A stretch of 64,000 nucleotides of DNA from Azoarcus sp. KH32C (GCF_000349945.1 NC_020516.1:1550001-1614000); one strand, 5' to 3'. Shown: positions 8,611-17,020, numbered from the stretch's first letter. The notes: generated by a model from the sequence alone, not told the origin. Numbers and translations: made by a program.

Positions 8611-8728
8611 GTCGACCACCCGCGACCACCCGCGACCACCCGCGACCACCCGCGACCACCCGCGACCACCCGCGACCACCCGCGACCACCCGCGACCACC
8701 CGCGACCACCCGCGACCACCCGCGACCC
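8611..8728. repeat. 10-bp minisatellite, about 11 units of CGCGACCACC
   Basis: Ten perfect head-to-tail copies of CGCGACCACC occupy 8621-8720, with partial units on both sides (GTCGACCACC at 8611-8620, CGCGACCC at 8721-8728). Because 10 is not a multiple of 3, every frame reads a 10-residue peptide repeat, but I see no gene that needs it. On the minus strand each unit carries GGGTGG, so G-rich structure could form. It lies 120 bp upstream of the umuD operon. Confidence 0.97.
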
Positions 8729-8747
8729 GCGTCCTGAGTAGCCGATG

Positions 8748-8785
8748 GCCTGACCAAAGGCTATTATGTATATAAATTTACAGTA
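8748..8785 (+). promoter_or_regulatory. Candidate umuD-operon promoter with degenerate LexA-like site
   Basis: An AT-rich island in GC-rich DNA just upstream of the operon. CTGACC and TATAAA (8771-8776) are at -35/-10-like spacing (about 15-16 bp). The palindrome-like stretch at 8761-8786 ends in the good LexA half site TTTACAGTAG, but the left half (ATGTATA) is poor and two bases too far away for the CTGT-N8-ACAG rule. SOS control is expected for umuDC but the site is not convincing by itself. Confidence 0.35.
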
Positions 8786-8849
8786 GTTGGCGTTCCCTAG
8801 AACCTTCCGGATGCCGCATATCACTACACAGCGTTACCGGAGTTGAACC

Positions 8850-9068
8850 ATGACTGTCGTGCACCATATTTGTCCACAATGCCATAGCCCTGTGCCTGTC
8901 GCTGGCTTCGAACCGACGATGGTTTCAACCACCGAGTGTTTGGTCTGTCCGCGTTGCGATGGGCTCATCCCGTTGAGGTCATTGCTCGCCGGACAACCCG
9001 ACTCGGCCGCCACCAAAGCACGAAACCGGTCGTCCGTGAAGAACCCCGAGCTTGCTGTCGAACAATGA
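8850..9068 (+). CDS. Small zinc-ribbon protein, first gene of the umuDC operon
   Basis: A 72-residue protein with two CPxC knuckles, CPQC (residues 8-11) and CPRC (33-36), the pattern of a zinc ribbon, then a basic/polar tail. GGAG precedes the ATG by about 8 bases. Its stop codon overlaps the umuD start (ATGA at 9065-9068), so translation of umuD is coupled to it. No function is known to me; the coupling suggests a role or at least regulation together with polymerase V. Confidence 0.6.
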   Translation: MTVVHHICPQCHSPVPVAGFEPTMVSTTECLVCPRCDGLIPLRSLLAGQPDSAATKARNRSSVKNPELAVEQ

Positions 9069-9544
9069 GTGGAGCGCAAGTTACGCCGGCTGTGGTGCCC
9101 ATACCTAGTGGCGGCGGGCTGTCTGCCCTCTGGGCAACCAAACTGCCATTCGTCCCGTGCCTCATTCCCCTGGGTTTGTCGCCGGTTGCTGCGGGCTTTC
9201 CGTCGCCGGCAGCCGACTACGAGGACCGGCGCCTCGATGTCTCCGAATACCTCATCCGCAATCCGGTCTCGACCTTCTTCTTTCGCGTGTCCGGCGATTC
9301 CATGGTCGATGCTGAAATCTTCGACGGTGACATGCTCGTTGTGGACCGCAGTGTGACGCCGCAGCACGGGCACATCGTCGTTGCCTTCCTGCGTGGGGAG
9401 CGCCTAGTCAAGCGACTGGAGAAGCGGGGAGAACGCGTGGTTCTGTGTTCCGCAAACCAGGCCTACCCTGATTTCGAAGTCCGAAGCGGGGATGAGCTTG
9501 CCGTCTGGGGTGTCGTAGTCGGCAAGTTCAAGCGCTTTCTGTAG
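9065..9544 (+). CDS. umuD: UmuD, self-cleaving polymerase V accessory subunit
   Basis: A 159-residue S24/LexA-family protein. RecA-stimulated self-cleavage gives UmuD', which joins UmuC in the error-prone polymerase V. The cleavage site AG (43-44) is followed by FPSPAADYEDRRLD, nearly as in E. coli. The catalytic dyad is Ser79 in VSGDSM and Lys116 in RLVKRL; YPDF and WGVV near the end are also family features. The N-terminal arm is about 19 residues longer than in E. coli UmuD. The start overlaps the zinc-ribbon gene stop, and umuC follows after 35 bp. Confidence 0.95.
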   Translation: MSGAQVTPAVVPIPSGGGLSALWATKLPFVPCLIPLGLSPVAAGFPSPAADYEDRRLDVSEYLIRNPVSTFFFRVSGDSMVDAEIFDGDMLVVDRSVTPQHGHIVVAFLRGERLVKRLEKRGERVVLCSANQAYPDFEVRSGDELAVWGVVVGKFKRFL

Positions 9545-9579
9545 TCATCCTGACGATTCCCCGTATCCGTTCCGTGAAG

Positions 9580-10872
9580 ATGACGGTATTCGCGCTCGTT
9601 GATGCGAACAACTTTTACGCGAGTTGCGAAAAGCTGTTCGACCCGCGCCTCGCGGGCAAGCCGGTCGTGGTTCTGTCGAATAACGACGGCTGCGTGGTCG
9701 CGCGCTCGGCCGAAGCCAAGGCCTTGGGCGTGCCCATGGGGGCCCCGTGGCACCAACTGCGCGAGCTGGCTCGCCGCGAGGGTATCGTCGCCTGCTCGTC
9801 CAACTACGCGCTGTACGCGGACATGAGCAATCGCGTCGTCGAGGTGCTCGGGCAGTTCTGCCCGGCACTGGAGGTGTACTCCATCGACGAATCCTTCCTC
9901 GACCTGAAGGGGTTTGCGGTGCAGGACCCGGAACGGCTGGCAGGGTACGGTCGGCAGATACGACGAAGGATTCGGGACTGGTTGGGTTTGCACGTCTGTG
10001 TCGGCATCGCACCCACCAAGACGCTTGCCAAACTGGCCAACCACTGCGCGAAGAAGGGCGTCGCGGGAGCCGACGGCGTGTGTGATTTCGGAACTATGAC
10101 TGACGGGGAGCTAACGTCCCTGTTCCAACGGATTCCGGTCGACGAGGTATGGGGTGTGGGGCGCAAGATTGCCCTTCGGCTGGAAGACATGGGTATCAAG
10201 ACCGTCCGCGAGCTACGCGACGCTGACCCCAGCACCATTCGGGGCCGGATTTCCGTCGTGCTTGAGAGAACGGTGCGGGAGCTGCGCGGAGTCTCTTGTC
10301 TTCCTCTGGATGAGTTGGCCCCGGCCAAGCAGCAAATCATGAGTAGTCGCTCCTTTGGCCAGTATGTGTATGAGCTATCCGAACTCAGCGAGGCGGTAGC
10401 AAGCTACATGGGCAAGGCGGCCGAGAAACTACGCGCGCAGAACTCGGTTGCTGGGGCGGTACAGGTCCATATTCGGACGAACCCGTTCAAGCCCAACGAG
10501 CCGCAGTACCAGCGAACGGTGACCGTTCCGTTGCCGAGCCCGACGTCCGACACGCGCGAATTGACCGGGCGCGCGCTTCGCCTGCTCGACGACATGTACA
10601 AGCCAGGCTTCGCCTATCAGAAGGCTGGGGTGATGCTCTGCGAGCTCCAATCCAAGAGCGTTGTGCAGGGACGCCTGTTCTCAAACCCCGCGGCGGCCGA
10701 ACAGTCAGAGGCAGTGATGCGTGCGATGGACTCCATCAACGCGAAGTGGGGAAGGGGAACACTCCGTTCGTCTGCTGAGGGTATGGTCAAGGGCTGGCAG
10801 ATGCGTCGGGGCAACCTGTCGCCGGCGTACACGACCTCCTGGGAGGACGTGCCGTGCGTGCGGGCCATTTAG
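9580..10872 (+). CDS. umuC: UmuC, catalytic subunit of DNA polymerase V
   Basis: A 430-residue Y-family polymerase for translesion synthesis. The palm has ALVDANNFYASCEKLF (metal ligand Asp8) and SIDESFLDL (Asp103, Glu104). VCVGIAPTKTLAKLANHCAKK and VWGVGRKIALRLEDMGI (helix-hairpin-helix) follow, then the little finger and the family C-terminal extension. Length matches E. coli UmuC. A GTG two codons upstream (9574) is an alternative start; no strong ribosome site separates them. Cotranscribed with umuD. Confidence 0.96.
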   Translation: MTVFALVDANNFYASCEKLFDPRLAGKPVVVLSNNDGCVVARSAEAKALGVPMGAPWHQLRELARREGIVACSSNYALYADMSNRVVEVLGQFCPALEVYSIDESFLDLKGFAVQDPERLAGYGRQIRRRIRDWLGLHVCVGIAPTKTLAKLANHCAKKGVAGADGVCDFGTMTDGELTSLFQRIPVDEVWGVGRKIALRLEDMGIKTVRELRDADPSTIRGRISVVLERTVRELRGVSCLPLDELAPAKQQIMSSRSFGQYVYELSELSEAVASYMGKAAEKLRAQNSVAGAVQVHIRTNPFKPNEPQYQRTVTVPLPSPTSDTRELTGRALRLLDDMYKPGFAYQKAGVMLCELQSKSVVQGRLFSNPAAAEQSEAVMRAMDSINAKWGRGTLRSSAEGMVKGWQMRRGNLSPAYTTSWEDVPCVRAI

Positions 10873-10912
10873 GTGCGACGACGATTGCGTTCAATGCGAC
10901 GGCACGGGGTGT

Positions 10913-11731
10913 CTAGGCTACTCCGCGTTTCCCTCGCCCCGATTCGCGCTGGGCAACCTTTTCAAGGAAATGCCGCTCCAACTCGTCCGCGTTGTCACCG
11001 TAATGGGCTTCACGGTGGTGATTGGCGCAGAGTGCAATGACGTTGTGGGGCATATCAGGGCCGGTTTGGGCCAAGCCGATGATGTGATGAGCCTCGAGAT
11101 ACGGCTCCCCGGATGCCTTCCTGAATGCCGTAACCCCACAGTACTCGCATTTCCCCTGGGCGCGCCGAATCACATAGTCCCTGACAGTGCCATCTCTCCT
11201 GAAGCCGTTTGTTCGACCAATAACCCGGTCAGGTGCAGGATTCCCCCCAGGAGCGCCAACGTCGTCCACCGCGTAGGGGACAGGTTGAATGTCTTGGGCT
11301 ACCGGTCCAAGCCTAGCGGCGGCTGTCGCCGCCTCGCCACGGACGTATGCGACAAGTCCGTCTGGTTCATCGACAAACTCTAGAACCAGTACAACCTCTC
11401 TCTCAAAGCGACTGCGCGCACGATTGTCGACCCCGGATTTCTTCGGATAGCAGAGAACGCCAAGGGCTTCCATGTTTTCTTTTCGAGCCGTCGTGATGTT
11501 CCGCCATAGTTCCCGTCCACCGTTCTTTTTCATCCACGGCCTCTCGGTGCCGTTGGGCCAGAACATGTAGCGCCCATCGACGAGTAGGTCCGCCCAGACG
11601 GTAAACACTGCTCTCGTCCGCCGTGGTGAGATGGCGGACCAAGACCATCGTAGATTGGTCAGCGGGCAATCCAGCTGCTCGCAGAATTTTCCGAATGTTT
11701 CCTTCTTGCTCACGATAATGTCCTCGAACAT
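10913..11731 (-). CDS. HNH endonuclease
   Basis: A 272-residue protein with a C-terminal HNH nuclease: QGKCEYCG, then YLEAHHIIGLAQTGPDMPHN and ALCANHHREAHYG, the zinc-binding and beta-beta-alpha-metal parts. The N-terminal half contains NLRWSWSAISPRRTRAVF and FTVWADLLVDGRYMFWP, a Trp-rich domain that I do not recognise and that could read modified bases, as N-terminal domains do in McrA-type enzymes. It may be a type IV-like restriction enzyme; that is inference. It converges on umuC, 40 bp away. Confidence 0.8.
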   Translation of the reverse strand: MFEDIIVSKKETFGKFCEQLDCPLTNLRWSWSAISPRRTRAVFTVWADLLVDGRYMFWPNGTERPWMKKNGGRELWRNITTARKENMEALGVLCYPKKSGVDNRARSRFEREVVLVLEFVDEPDGLVAYVRGEAATAAARLGPVAQDIQPVPYAVDDVGAPGGNPAPDRVIGRTNGFRRDGTVRDYVIRRAQGKCEYCGVTAFRKASGEPYLEAHHIIGLAQTGPDMPHNVIALCANHHREAHYGDNADELERHFLEKVAQRESGRGKRGVA

Positions 11732-11804
11732 CGGTGGCAGAGCGAATCCTCAGTGCGGGTGGTGACTGCCTGGGCAAAGTGGTATCGGCTTGCGGTCGGG
11801 GCTG

Positions 11805-12437
11805 CTAGAGGTTGTACGTGACGTTTCCGTCCAGGATGGTGAGCAGCCCGCGGCGCCGCATCTCCTGAAGGAGCTTCTTGAGATTCGCATCCGAGATGGG
11901 CTGGTTCGTGCGTTGTTTGATGAGTGCCTGAATGGTGCTGGTCAAGGTCGCTTCCTTGCGGGGCCGCGAGTTTCCGCGTTTGCGCAGGTCTGCGAGCACA
12001 AGTGCTATCCGGTCCTGCTGCGTCTTGCTGACCGTAGGGGACGCGGTCGGCACGGAACGGGCGCCCTCCACTGGCAAGGGGGGAGCAGGCGCTTTGAGCA
12101 GACTGCCGCTATCGCCGTCCGGAGCCTCGGGCGTTTCCTCGGCCGATGGTGCGAGCGGGGAGAGGGCGGGAGCGGGGACCTGCTCGCGATTCTTCGGGCA
12201 TCGAAAATCGCCGTGTTGGTTCAATACAATCTGGATTTTCTCTTTTATCGATTTCGAGCCAAGAAGGCTGTTCAGCGTGCGGCAGCACGCTACGCAGTTG
12301 TCCTCGCCATTCGTCCCGCCATTCGCGCTGGCGACGAGATGCTCGATAGAGGCCTCTGCACGAGGTAGAGGCTGTTTGCAGAAGAAGCAAAGGCCCCCTT
12401 GGACGAACAGAAGGCGGTCGAGATGTGGGGTGCTCAT
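11805..12437 (-). CDS. HNH-domain protein with C-terminal winged-helix-like region
   Basis: A 210-residue protein. An HNH motif at the N terminus reads LCFFCKQPL, SIEHLVASANGGTNGEDN and CVACCRTLNSLLGS. A long Pro/Ala/Glu-rich linker (residues about 85-135) follows, then a helical end (LIKQRTNQPISDANLKKLLQEMRRRGLL) ending in beta-like GNVTYNL, suggesting a winged helix. It lies upstream of the other HNH gene on the same strand, 73 bp apart, and may be cotranscribed. Substrate unknown. Confidence 0.75.
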   Translation of the reverse strand: MSTPHLDRLLFVQGGLCFFCKQPLPRAEASIEHLVASANGGTNGEDNCVACCRTLNSLLGSKSIKEKIQIVLNQHGDFRCPKNREQVPAPALSPLAPSAEETPEAPDGDSGSLLKAPAPPLPVEGARSVPTASPTVSKTQQDRIALVLADLRKRGNSRPRKEATLTSTIQALIKQRTNQPISDANLKKLLQEMRRRGLLTILDGNVTYNL

Positions 12438-12784
12438 GCCGTGATTCTATGAGCACTCCTGCATGTCATCAATCGCAGCCAAGCGTGGAGGGCCTCTACG
12501 GGACGCGGGAAGGTCACGAAGTGGCGCCGGTCGCTACCCTTATCTCTACCGCGGACTGGGAACTCAATGCAGTGGTCCTTTCGGATTCGTCCCCACTGGC
12601 GGACGGCGTGGCCGACAGGCAGGAGTGGCTCGTCTGTCGCGCCGCTTACTATAAATTTCTGGCAGGAACTACGCCGACTTGCCAAGAATAATCTAAGTTA
12701 AAACAGTGCTTTACACTAATTGTTGTGCTTCCGTTGCAGCTTCGCCAAGAGCATACTGTGCTCAGCGATGGGGGAGGGGAGGCG
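12438..12784. other. Intergenic region, 347 bp
   Basis: Lies between divergent genes and should hold both promoters. An AT-rich stretch around 12640-12725 (TATAAATTTC, TTAAAACAG, TTTACACTAATTG) is the most likely promoter zone for the operon to the right. No gene is supported. Confidence 0.35.
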
Positions 12785-12904
12785 ATGCTGCAAACAGATG
12801 TGGATGTGACGGGGGTAGGGGCAGAGCGGTGGCAGCGGCGGATTGAAATCGCGAACGCCCGACGTGCCGGATTGGCCTGGGTGACCCGTCGTCTTGCGCG
12901 GTGA
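12785..12904 (+). CDS. Possible 39-residue protein leading the HAD/phosphoesterase operon
   Basis: The frame MLQTDVDVTGVGAERW...RRLAR is preceded by GGGGGAGGGGAGG, a very strong ribosome site. It ends 15 bp before the HAD gene ATG. It is basic and partly helical. It may be a genuine small protein or a translated leader. Confidence 0.4.
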   Translation: MLQTDVDVTGVGAERWQRRIEIANARRAGLAWVTRRLAR

Positions 12905-12919
12905 ACTCGGGAGGTCGTG

Positions 12920-13420
12920 ATGATTCGTCAACGGGAGCCGGAGGTTCCGGCGCTCTTCCTCGACTTCGACGGGGTACTGCACCCGGATGAGGTGTATCGC
13001 GTCGGCGGCAAGATTGTCTTGCGGCAGGATGGGGTGAGTCTGTTCGAGTGGGCTCCGGTGCTCGAAGACCTGCTGGCTCCTTACCCCGCGCTTCAAATCG
13101 TGCTGTCCACGAGTTGGGTGCGCGTGCTCGGCTTTGATGTTGCTTGCAGCTGGCTGAATGAGGGGCTGCGTAGCCGCGTTGTCGGCGCGACATGGCATCG
13201 TCACGGACCCCGCGGGTGGGAATACCTGAGTCGCTTCGAGCAAATCCATCGTAATGTCGAGAGGCACCATCACGCGCGGTGGCTCGCGATTGACGACAGC
13301 GGCGACAGCTGGGCCGATGAGCACCGCGAGCGGCTGGTACTGACCGATTCGATGCTTGGCCTCGGGTCTGTTACGGCACAAGACGAACTGCGTGAAAAGC
13401 TTGAGTGGCTGCACACATGA
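12920..13420 (+). CDS. HAD-superfamily protein (SAK-type HAD)
   Basis: A 166-residue protein. ALFLDFDGVLHPDEVY carries the HAD nucleophile motif; IVLSTSWVRVLGF is motif II; LAIDDSGD is a motif IV-like acidic pair. This resembles the HAD domain described in Swiss-army-knife RNA-repair proteins, which as a free protein is common on mobile elements. GGAGG five bases before the ATG favours 12920 over the GTG at 12917. Its stop overlaps the next start (ATGA at 13417), so it forms an operon with the metallophosphoesterase. A nucleic acid end-processing role is inference. Confidence 0.75.
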   Translation: MIRQREPEVPALFLDFDGVLHPDEVYRVGGKIVLRQDGVSLFEWAPVLEDLLAPYPALQIVLSTSWVRVLGFDVACSWLNEGLRSRVVGATWHRHGPRGWEYLSRFEQIHRNVERHHHARWLAIDDSGDSWADEHRERLVLTDSMLGLGSVTAQDELREKLEWLHT

Positions 13421-15051
13421 CGACAAAAGCGGATTTGTCGGCAACAAGGGGCGCCTGGGACGTGCGTCTGCACATCCTTTCGGACCTACACCTCGAGACC
13501 GGGTCAAGGCAGCTCGACGGATATGCGCTGCCCGATTGCGATGTGGTCATCGCGGCGGGGGACATACACGCCGACGTGAATCAGGCCGTGGCATGGCTGG
13601 CCGCGCTTGGTAAGCCTGTCGTGTATGTCCTCGGCAACCATGAGCTATGGGGCAGCGCTGACCCGAGCAGTGTGCCCCCGCTCCCGGATTTTGCTGACAC
13701 GATTGCGCGCGCGAGAGCGATTGCTCGCGGGACGGACGTCCATGTCCTGGAAAACGACGCCGTCGTGATTGACGGTATCCGCTTTCTTGGGACGACGTTG
13801 TGGGCCGATTTCGGTGGCGGGCGACTCTATGCCGCAGCCCGTTCGATGCGCGGCGGCTGGCGCCTGCGCAACTACGCCTGCATCGGCGCAGAACAGTTCT
13901 ACCGCGACCCGGCCAATGCGAAAACCGTCGCGGCAATACGTGCCGAGGACCCGGAGTCGGTCGAGCGCGAGGCGTTGCACCCCCGCATCGCTCATCTGCT
14001 GCACCAGCAGGCCCTCGATTTTCTGTCCGAGTCCCTGCATGAGCCATTCGACGGACCGACTGTCGTCGTTAGCCACATGGCCCCGCACTACGACAGCCTG
14101 ACACGTTCGGGGCTCGATTCGCGGTTCCTGACGCTTGCGGCATGGGTCGAGCCCGAACGAGAGGCGCCGTTGCACCGCGTGGCGGAGTACGCATCCGACT
14201 TGTCCCGGACGCTGCGGTGGAGCGCCTCGCGCATTGACCTTTGGGTGCATGGCCACGTCCATGCGGCGCTCGACTACGCAGTCGAAGGCGTGCGTGTAGT
14301 GTGCAATCCTGCCGGGTACCATCACGCGCCGGTCGTCGGGTTTACGCCGAGCAAGGTTGTAGCGCTCAAGGAGGGCCTCGCGGCGTGTTTACGTCGCGAC
14401 GTGGAGCCGGTCATCGAGGACCTGAGGGAAATCCAGGACGAGGCGCGCGAGGTGGCGCGGGCGCTCTCCGAGGCTTCGTCGGTCACCCAACGTTGCGTGC
14501 AAAGGGTCTTTCATGAGCGATGTGAGCGCTTCACCAACTTGGCGTCAGGTACCTTTGCACGGATGTCGCGCCAAATGGGCGATTCGTGGTCAGGGGGCGG
14601 CTGGAATTTTCCTCAGCTTCTGACCGGAGAAACTGTTCCGCTGCCGTTTCCGCGCCTACCGCTGGTGGGGCCAGGTTCATTCGACACCGCTGCTCGACCT
14701 TCGGTGAAGGGCGAAGGGGGAGAAGTGTTGGCGCAGATGGCCCGCGCTATCGAAGTACTGTCCGAATACCCGGAGGCTGTCGGCCGACTGCAGCTCAAGG
14801 TCCAGGTGCGGGTCGCAGCTATCGTGGAGGCCCTTGAGGAGGCTGGTGGCCGCGTCACAATTACGGGGCCCGTGGCTCGACCACGGTGGCGCTGCGCGCC
14901 GCACGGGAGCCACGCGATAATATTCGTACAAGGTATATCCACAACCCAGAGGGATGAGTGGGTGCAGCGCGCGGACAGGATTGCGAACCCGGAAGGCGTG
15001 CCCCGCCAGGTTCTTGTTGAGATGTATTTCAGGGCGCCACCGGAGCTTTAA
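13417..15051 (+). CDS. Metallophosphoesterase with long C-terminal extension
   Basis: A 544-residue protein. Residues about 15-315 are a calcineurin-like phosphoesterase with all metal-binding blocks: SDLHLE (D23, H25), GDIH (D49), GNHE (N74, H75), SHMAPH and GHVHAA. The remaining 230 residues have no domain I recognise; they include a helical stretch and a short C-terminal alpha/beta-like part. Coupled to the HAD gene by a 4-base overlap, which suggests two phosphatases acting on one pathway, possibly nucleic acid repair. Substrate not predictable from sequence. Confidence 0.82.
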   Translation: MTTKADLSATRGAWDVRLHILSDLHLETGSRQLDGYALPDCDVVIAAGDIHADVNQAVAWLAALGKPVVYVLGNHELWGSADPSSVPPLPDFADTIARARAIARGTDVHVLENDAVVIDGIRFLGTTLWADFGGGRLYAAARSMRGGWRLRNYACIGAEQFYRDPANAKTVAAIRAEDPESVEREALHPRIAHLLHQQALDFLSESLHEPFDGPTVVVSHMAPHYDSLTRSGLDSRFLTLAAWVEPEREAPLHRVAEYASDLSRTLRWSASRIDLWVHGHVHAALDYAVEGVRVVCNPAGYHHAPVVGFTPSKVVALKEGLAACLRRDVEPVIEDLREIQDEAREVARALSEASSVTQRCVQRVFHERCERFTNLASGTFARMSRQMGDSWSGGGWNFPQLLTGETVPLPFPRLPLVGPGSFDTAARPSVKGEGGEVLAQMARAIEVLSEYPEAVGRLQLKVQVRVAAIVEALEEAGGRVTITGPVARPRWRCAPHGSHAIIFVQGISTTQRDEWVQRADRIANPEGVPRQVLVEMYFRAPPEL

Positions 15052-15434
15052 TGGCGACGAGGGGTGTTACTACGCAGATGACCCATTTGCTTTCTTTTTA
15101 GTTGGTTATATTGCGGCCGTAGGAGGTGTTCGCCGACTGGGAAGCTGCCTTCACTGCGTTCGTCGCTTCACACACACGAACCGCAGGAGTGGAACTACCA
15201 AGATATTTAACTGGTTTTTTGGTGGCCTTCTTACCAGACGCTTAGAGAAATACAGCAGATGTGGCTTTAGACGGTTGGGGGATGCAACGCGTCCCCCGGT
15301 CTATCTTCTAAGAGCTTGGAAGGCTCTTAGAAGATGGGAGATAATTTGGAAGGTATACCCAAACTTCTTACTTTTGCTTCGATGAAGACTGTAAGATAGC
15401 CCATCTTTCAAGTTTCTTAGAAGATAGTTAGAAG
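15052..15434 (+). other. Regulatory intergenic region before the Fic gene
   Basis: No gene is supported. The last 130 bp carry the operator-like repeats listed separately, and an AT-rich stretch at 15200-15260 could hold a promoter. Confidence 0.5.
15303..15335. promoter_or_regulatory. 13-bp perfect inverted repeat, candidate operator
   Basis: ATCTTCTAAGAGC (15303-15315) and GCTCTTAGAAGAT (15323-15335) form a perfect inverted repeat with a 7-bp spacer, 100 bp upstream of the Fic gene. Its inner word TTAGAAGAT recurs twice at the start codon. Confidence 0.65.
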
Positions 15435-15436
15435 AT
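15417..15436. promoter_or_regulatory. Direct repeats TTAGAAGAT over the Fic start codon
   Basis: TTAGAAGAT occurs at 15417-15425 and 15428-15436, an 11-bp period, about one helical turn. The second copy runs into the ATG. With the inverted repeat upstream this is a likely binding array for the HTH domain of the Fic protein itself. Confidence 0.6.
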
Positions 15437-16814
15437 GGCCTCCTCCCGCCGCAACCTCCCCTCCGAAATTCTCGAGTACCTGGGCCAACAGCTGGCCGCC
15501 GGCCAGGCAGAGAGCTCCCCAGAAGCCATTACAACGGCGCTCGACGCCCCGCGCTCGACGGTCAATTATCATCTGGCCCGGATGATTGCAGAGGGTAGCA
15601 TCCAGAAACGATATGGCGGTCCAGCAACTCGGTATGCGCTCCCTGGGCAGGCAGCCGCAGCCATACCGCCCCCCCCAACCGGTCAGCCGGTCCTGCCGGC
15701 CGGCAAGGCATTCCAGTTCTCGGCCGGGCAGCAGCCACTCATTGAGAAGCTCACCGCTCCCATCGGCACTCGAAAGCCGGTGGCCTATCAGCGCTCGTTT
15801 GTGGAGGACTACGTCCCCAATCAATCGGCGCTCATCCCGCCGGCGAAGGCACTGGAGCTTTTCGAGAAGGGACGCACGCCAGGACAGCAGCCCGCAGGCA
15901 CCTATGCCCGAAAGGTACTCGAGCAGCTCCTGATTGACTTAGCTTGGCACTCCTCCCGTTTGGAAGGGAACCGGAAAAGCATGCTCGATACGAAGGCGCT
16001 GTTCGAGCGGGGACGGTCTCCCGGAGATGACGAAGAGGCGCTGATGCTCCTGAATCACAAAGATGCCATCGAGTTCGTGGTCGATGAGGTACCCCATTAC
16101 GGCATCCGGGACGTCGTTGTGCGAAACATCCAGAGCTTGTTGATGAACGGGCTCCTGCACAATCCGGATGCCCTGGGCAAAGCACGGAACACCGTGGTCA
16201 CCATTACGGACTCCGTCTATGTGCCCTTGCAGGTGCCGCAACTCCTGGACGAGATTCTGGCCAACATCGTCGATAAGGTCTGCCATATCAAAAACCCTAT
16301 CGAAGCGGCATTCTTTCTCTGGGTGAATATTGCCTACTTGCAGCCCTTTGAAGACGGTAACAAGCGCACCAGTCGCCTGTGCGCGAACCTGCCTTTGTTG
16401 CTACAGAACTGTGCCCCGCTCTCCTTCATGGCCGTCGAGCCGGCCGACTACGCGCTTGCGGTGCTGGCCATATATGAGCAGCAGGATGTCTCTCTTGCGG
16501 TCGAACTCTTCGAATGGACCTATAGTCGGTCCATCGACAAGTACGCGGCCATCCTCGAAGCGATGGGCGGCCCCGACCCCTTCCGTGTCAAATACAGGGA
16601 GTTGCTGGGGGACGCTGTGCAGCAGGTCGTGGCCAGCGCTGCGGCGGTCGCCAACCTTGTGCCCACCTTGGGCATCGACCCCGCGGACCTAGACAAGTTT
16701 GCCCAACTGCTGCGCGAAGAGCTCCAGCACCTGGAGACCTACAACTGCGCACGGTATCGGCTGGGTCTCGCGCTCACAGACAAGTGGATTGCCGCTGGCC
16801 GACCTGGGCTGTGA
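15435..16814 (+). CDS. Fic-family protein with N-terminal winged helix and His-to-Gln change
   Basis: A 459-residue protein. Residues about 5-65 look like a winged helix (TTALDAPRSTVNYHLARMIAEGSIQKR). The Fic inhibitory helix SSRLEGN (173-179) precedes the Fic core, making it a class II type. The catalytic loop reads YLQPFEDGNKRTSR (301-314): the expected HPFxxGNGRxxR His is Gln303, while the Phe, acidic, Gly, Asn and Arg residues remain. Fic enzymes normally transfer AMP to target hydroxyls and need that His, so it is either inactive in AMPylation or does another reaction. I recall a natural subgroup with QPF. Operator-like repeats at the start suggest it represses itself. No partner gene is attached. 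Confidence 0.85.
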   Translation: MASSRRNLPSEILEYLGQQLAAGQAESSPEAITTALDAPRSTVNYHLARMIAEGSIQKRYGGPATRYALPGQAAAAIPPPPTGQPVLPAGKAFQFSAGQQPLIEKLTAPIGTRKPVAYQRSFVEDYVPNQSALIPPAKALELFEKGRTPGQQPAGTYARKVLEQLLIDLAWHSSRLEGNRKSMLDTKALFERGRSPGDDEEALMLLNHKDAIEFVVDEVPHYGIRDVVVRNIQSLLMNGLLHNPDALGKARNTVVTITDSVYVPLQVPQLLDEILANIVDKVCHIKNPIEAAFFLWVNIAYLQPFEDGNKRTSRLCANLPLLLQNCAPLSFMAVEPADYALAVLAIYEQQDVSLAVELFEWTYSRSIDKYAAILEAMGGPDPFRVKYRELLGDAVQQVVASAAAVANLVPTLGIDPADLDKFAQLLREELQHLETYNCARYRLGLALTDKWIAAGRPGL

Positions 16815-17020
16815 TGTTGTATCCCCTATAAGGCGACTGTTTCAAATGCACAAAGGTAGTTCGCCCAAGCTGAACCCATGTTTGGGTCAGTTGCGTAGTA
16901 ATACCCGCGACGAGCGTCAGGGAACTGCGCTAAGCGTTGCTGCACCCGGTTCCGGGACCTGGCAACGCCGCGGGTGCAACGGAGGATACCCGGCCCGAAG
17001 AACTCGATGTGGGTCACATC

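Noticed and set aside
8611..8728. CRISPR-like array
   Set aside because: The unit is only 10 bp with no spacers, so it is a simple tandem repeat.
8766..8783. LexA box for umuD
   Set aside because: Only one half site is good and the spacing is 10 rather than 8; kept only as a weak regulatory candidate.
8611..8824. Peptide-repeat protein (GWSRVVAGGR type)
   Set aside because: All three minus-strand frames give equally repetitive peptides because the unit is 10 bp; no ribosome site or flanking domain.
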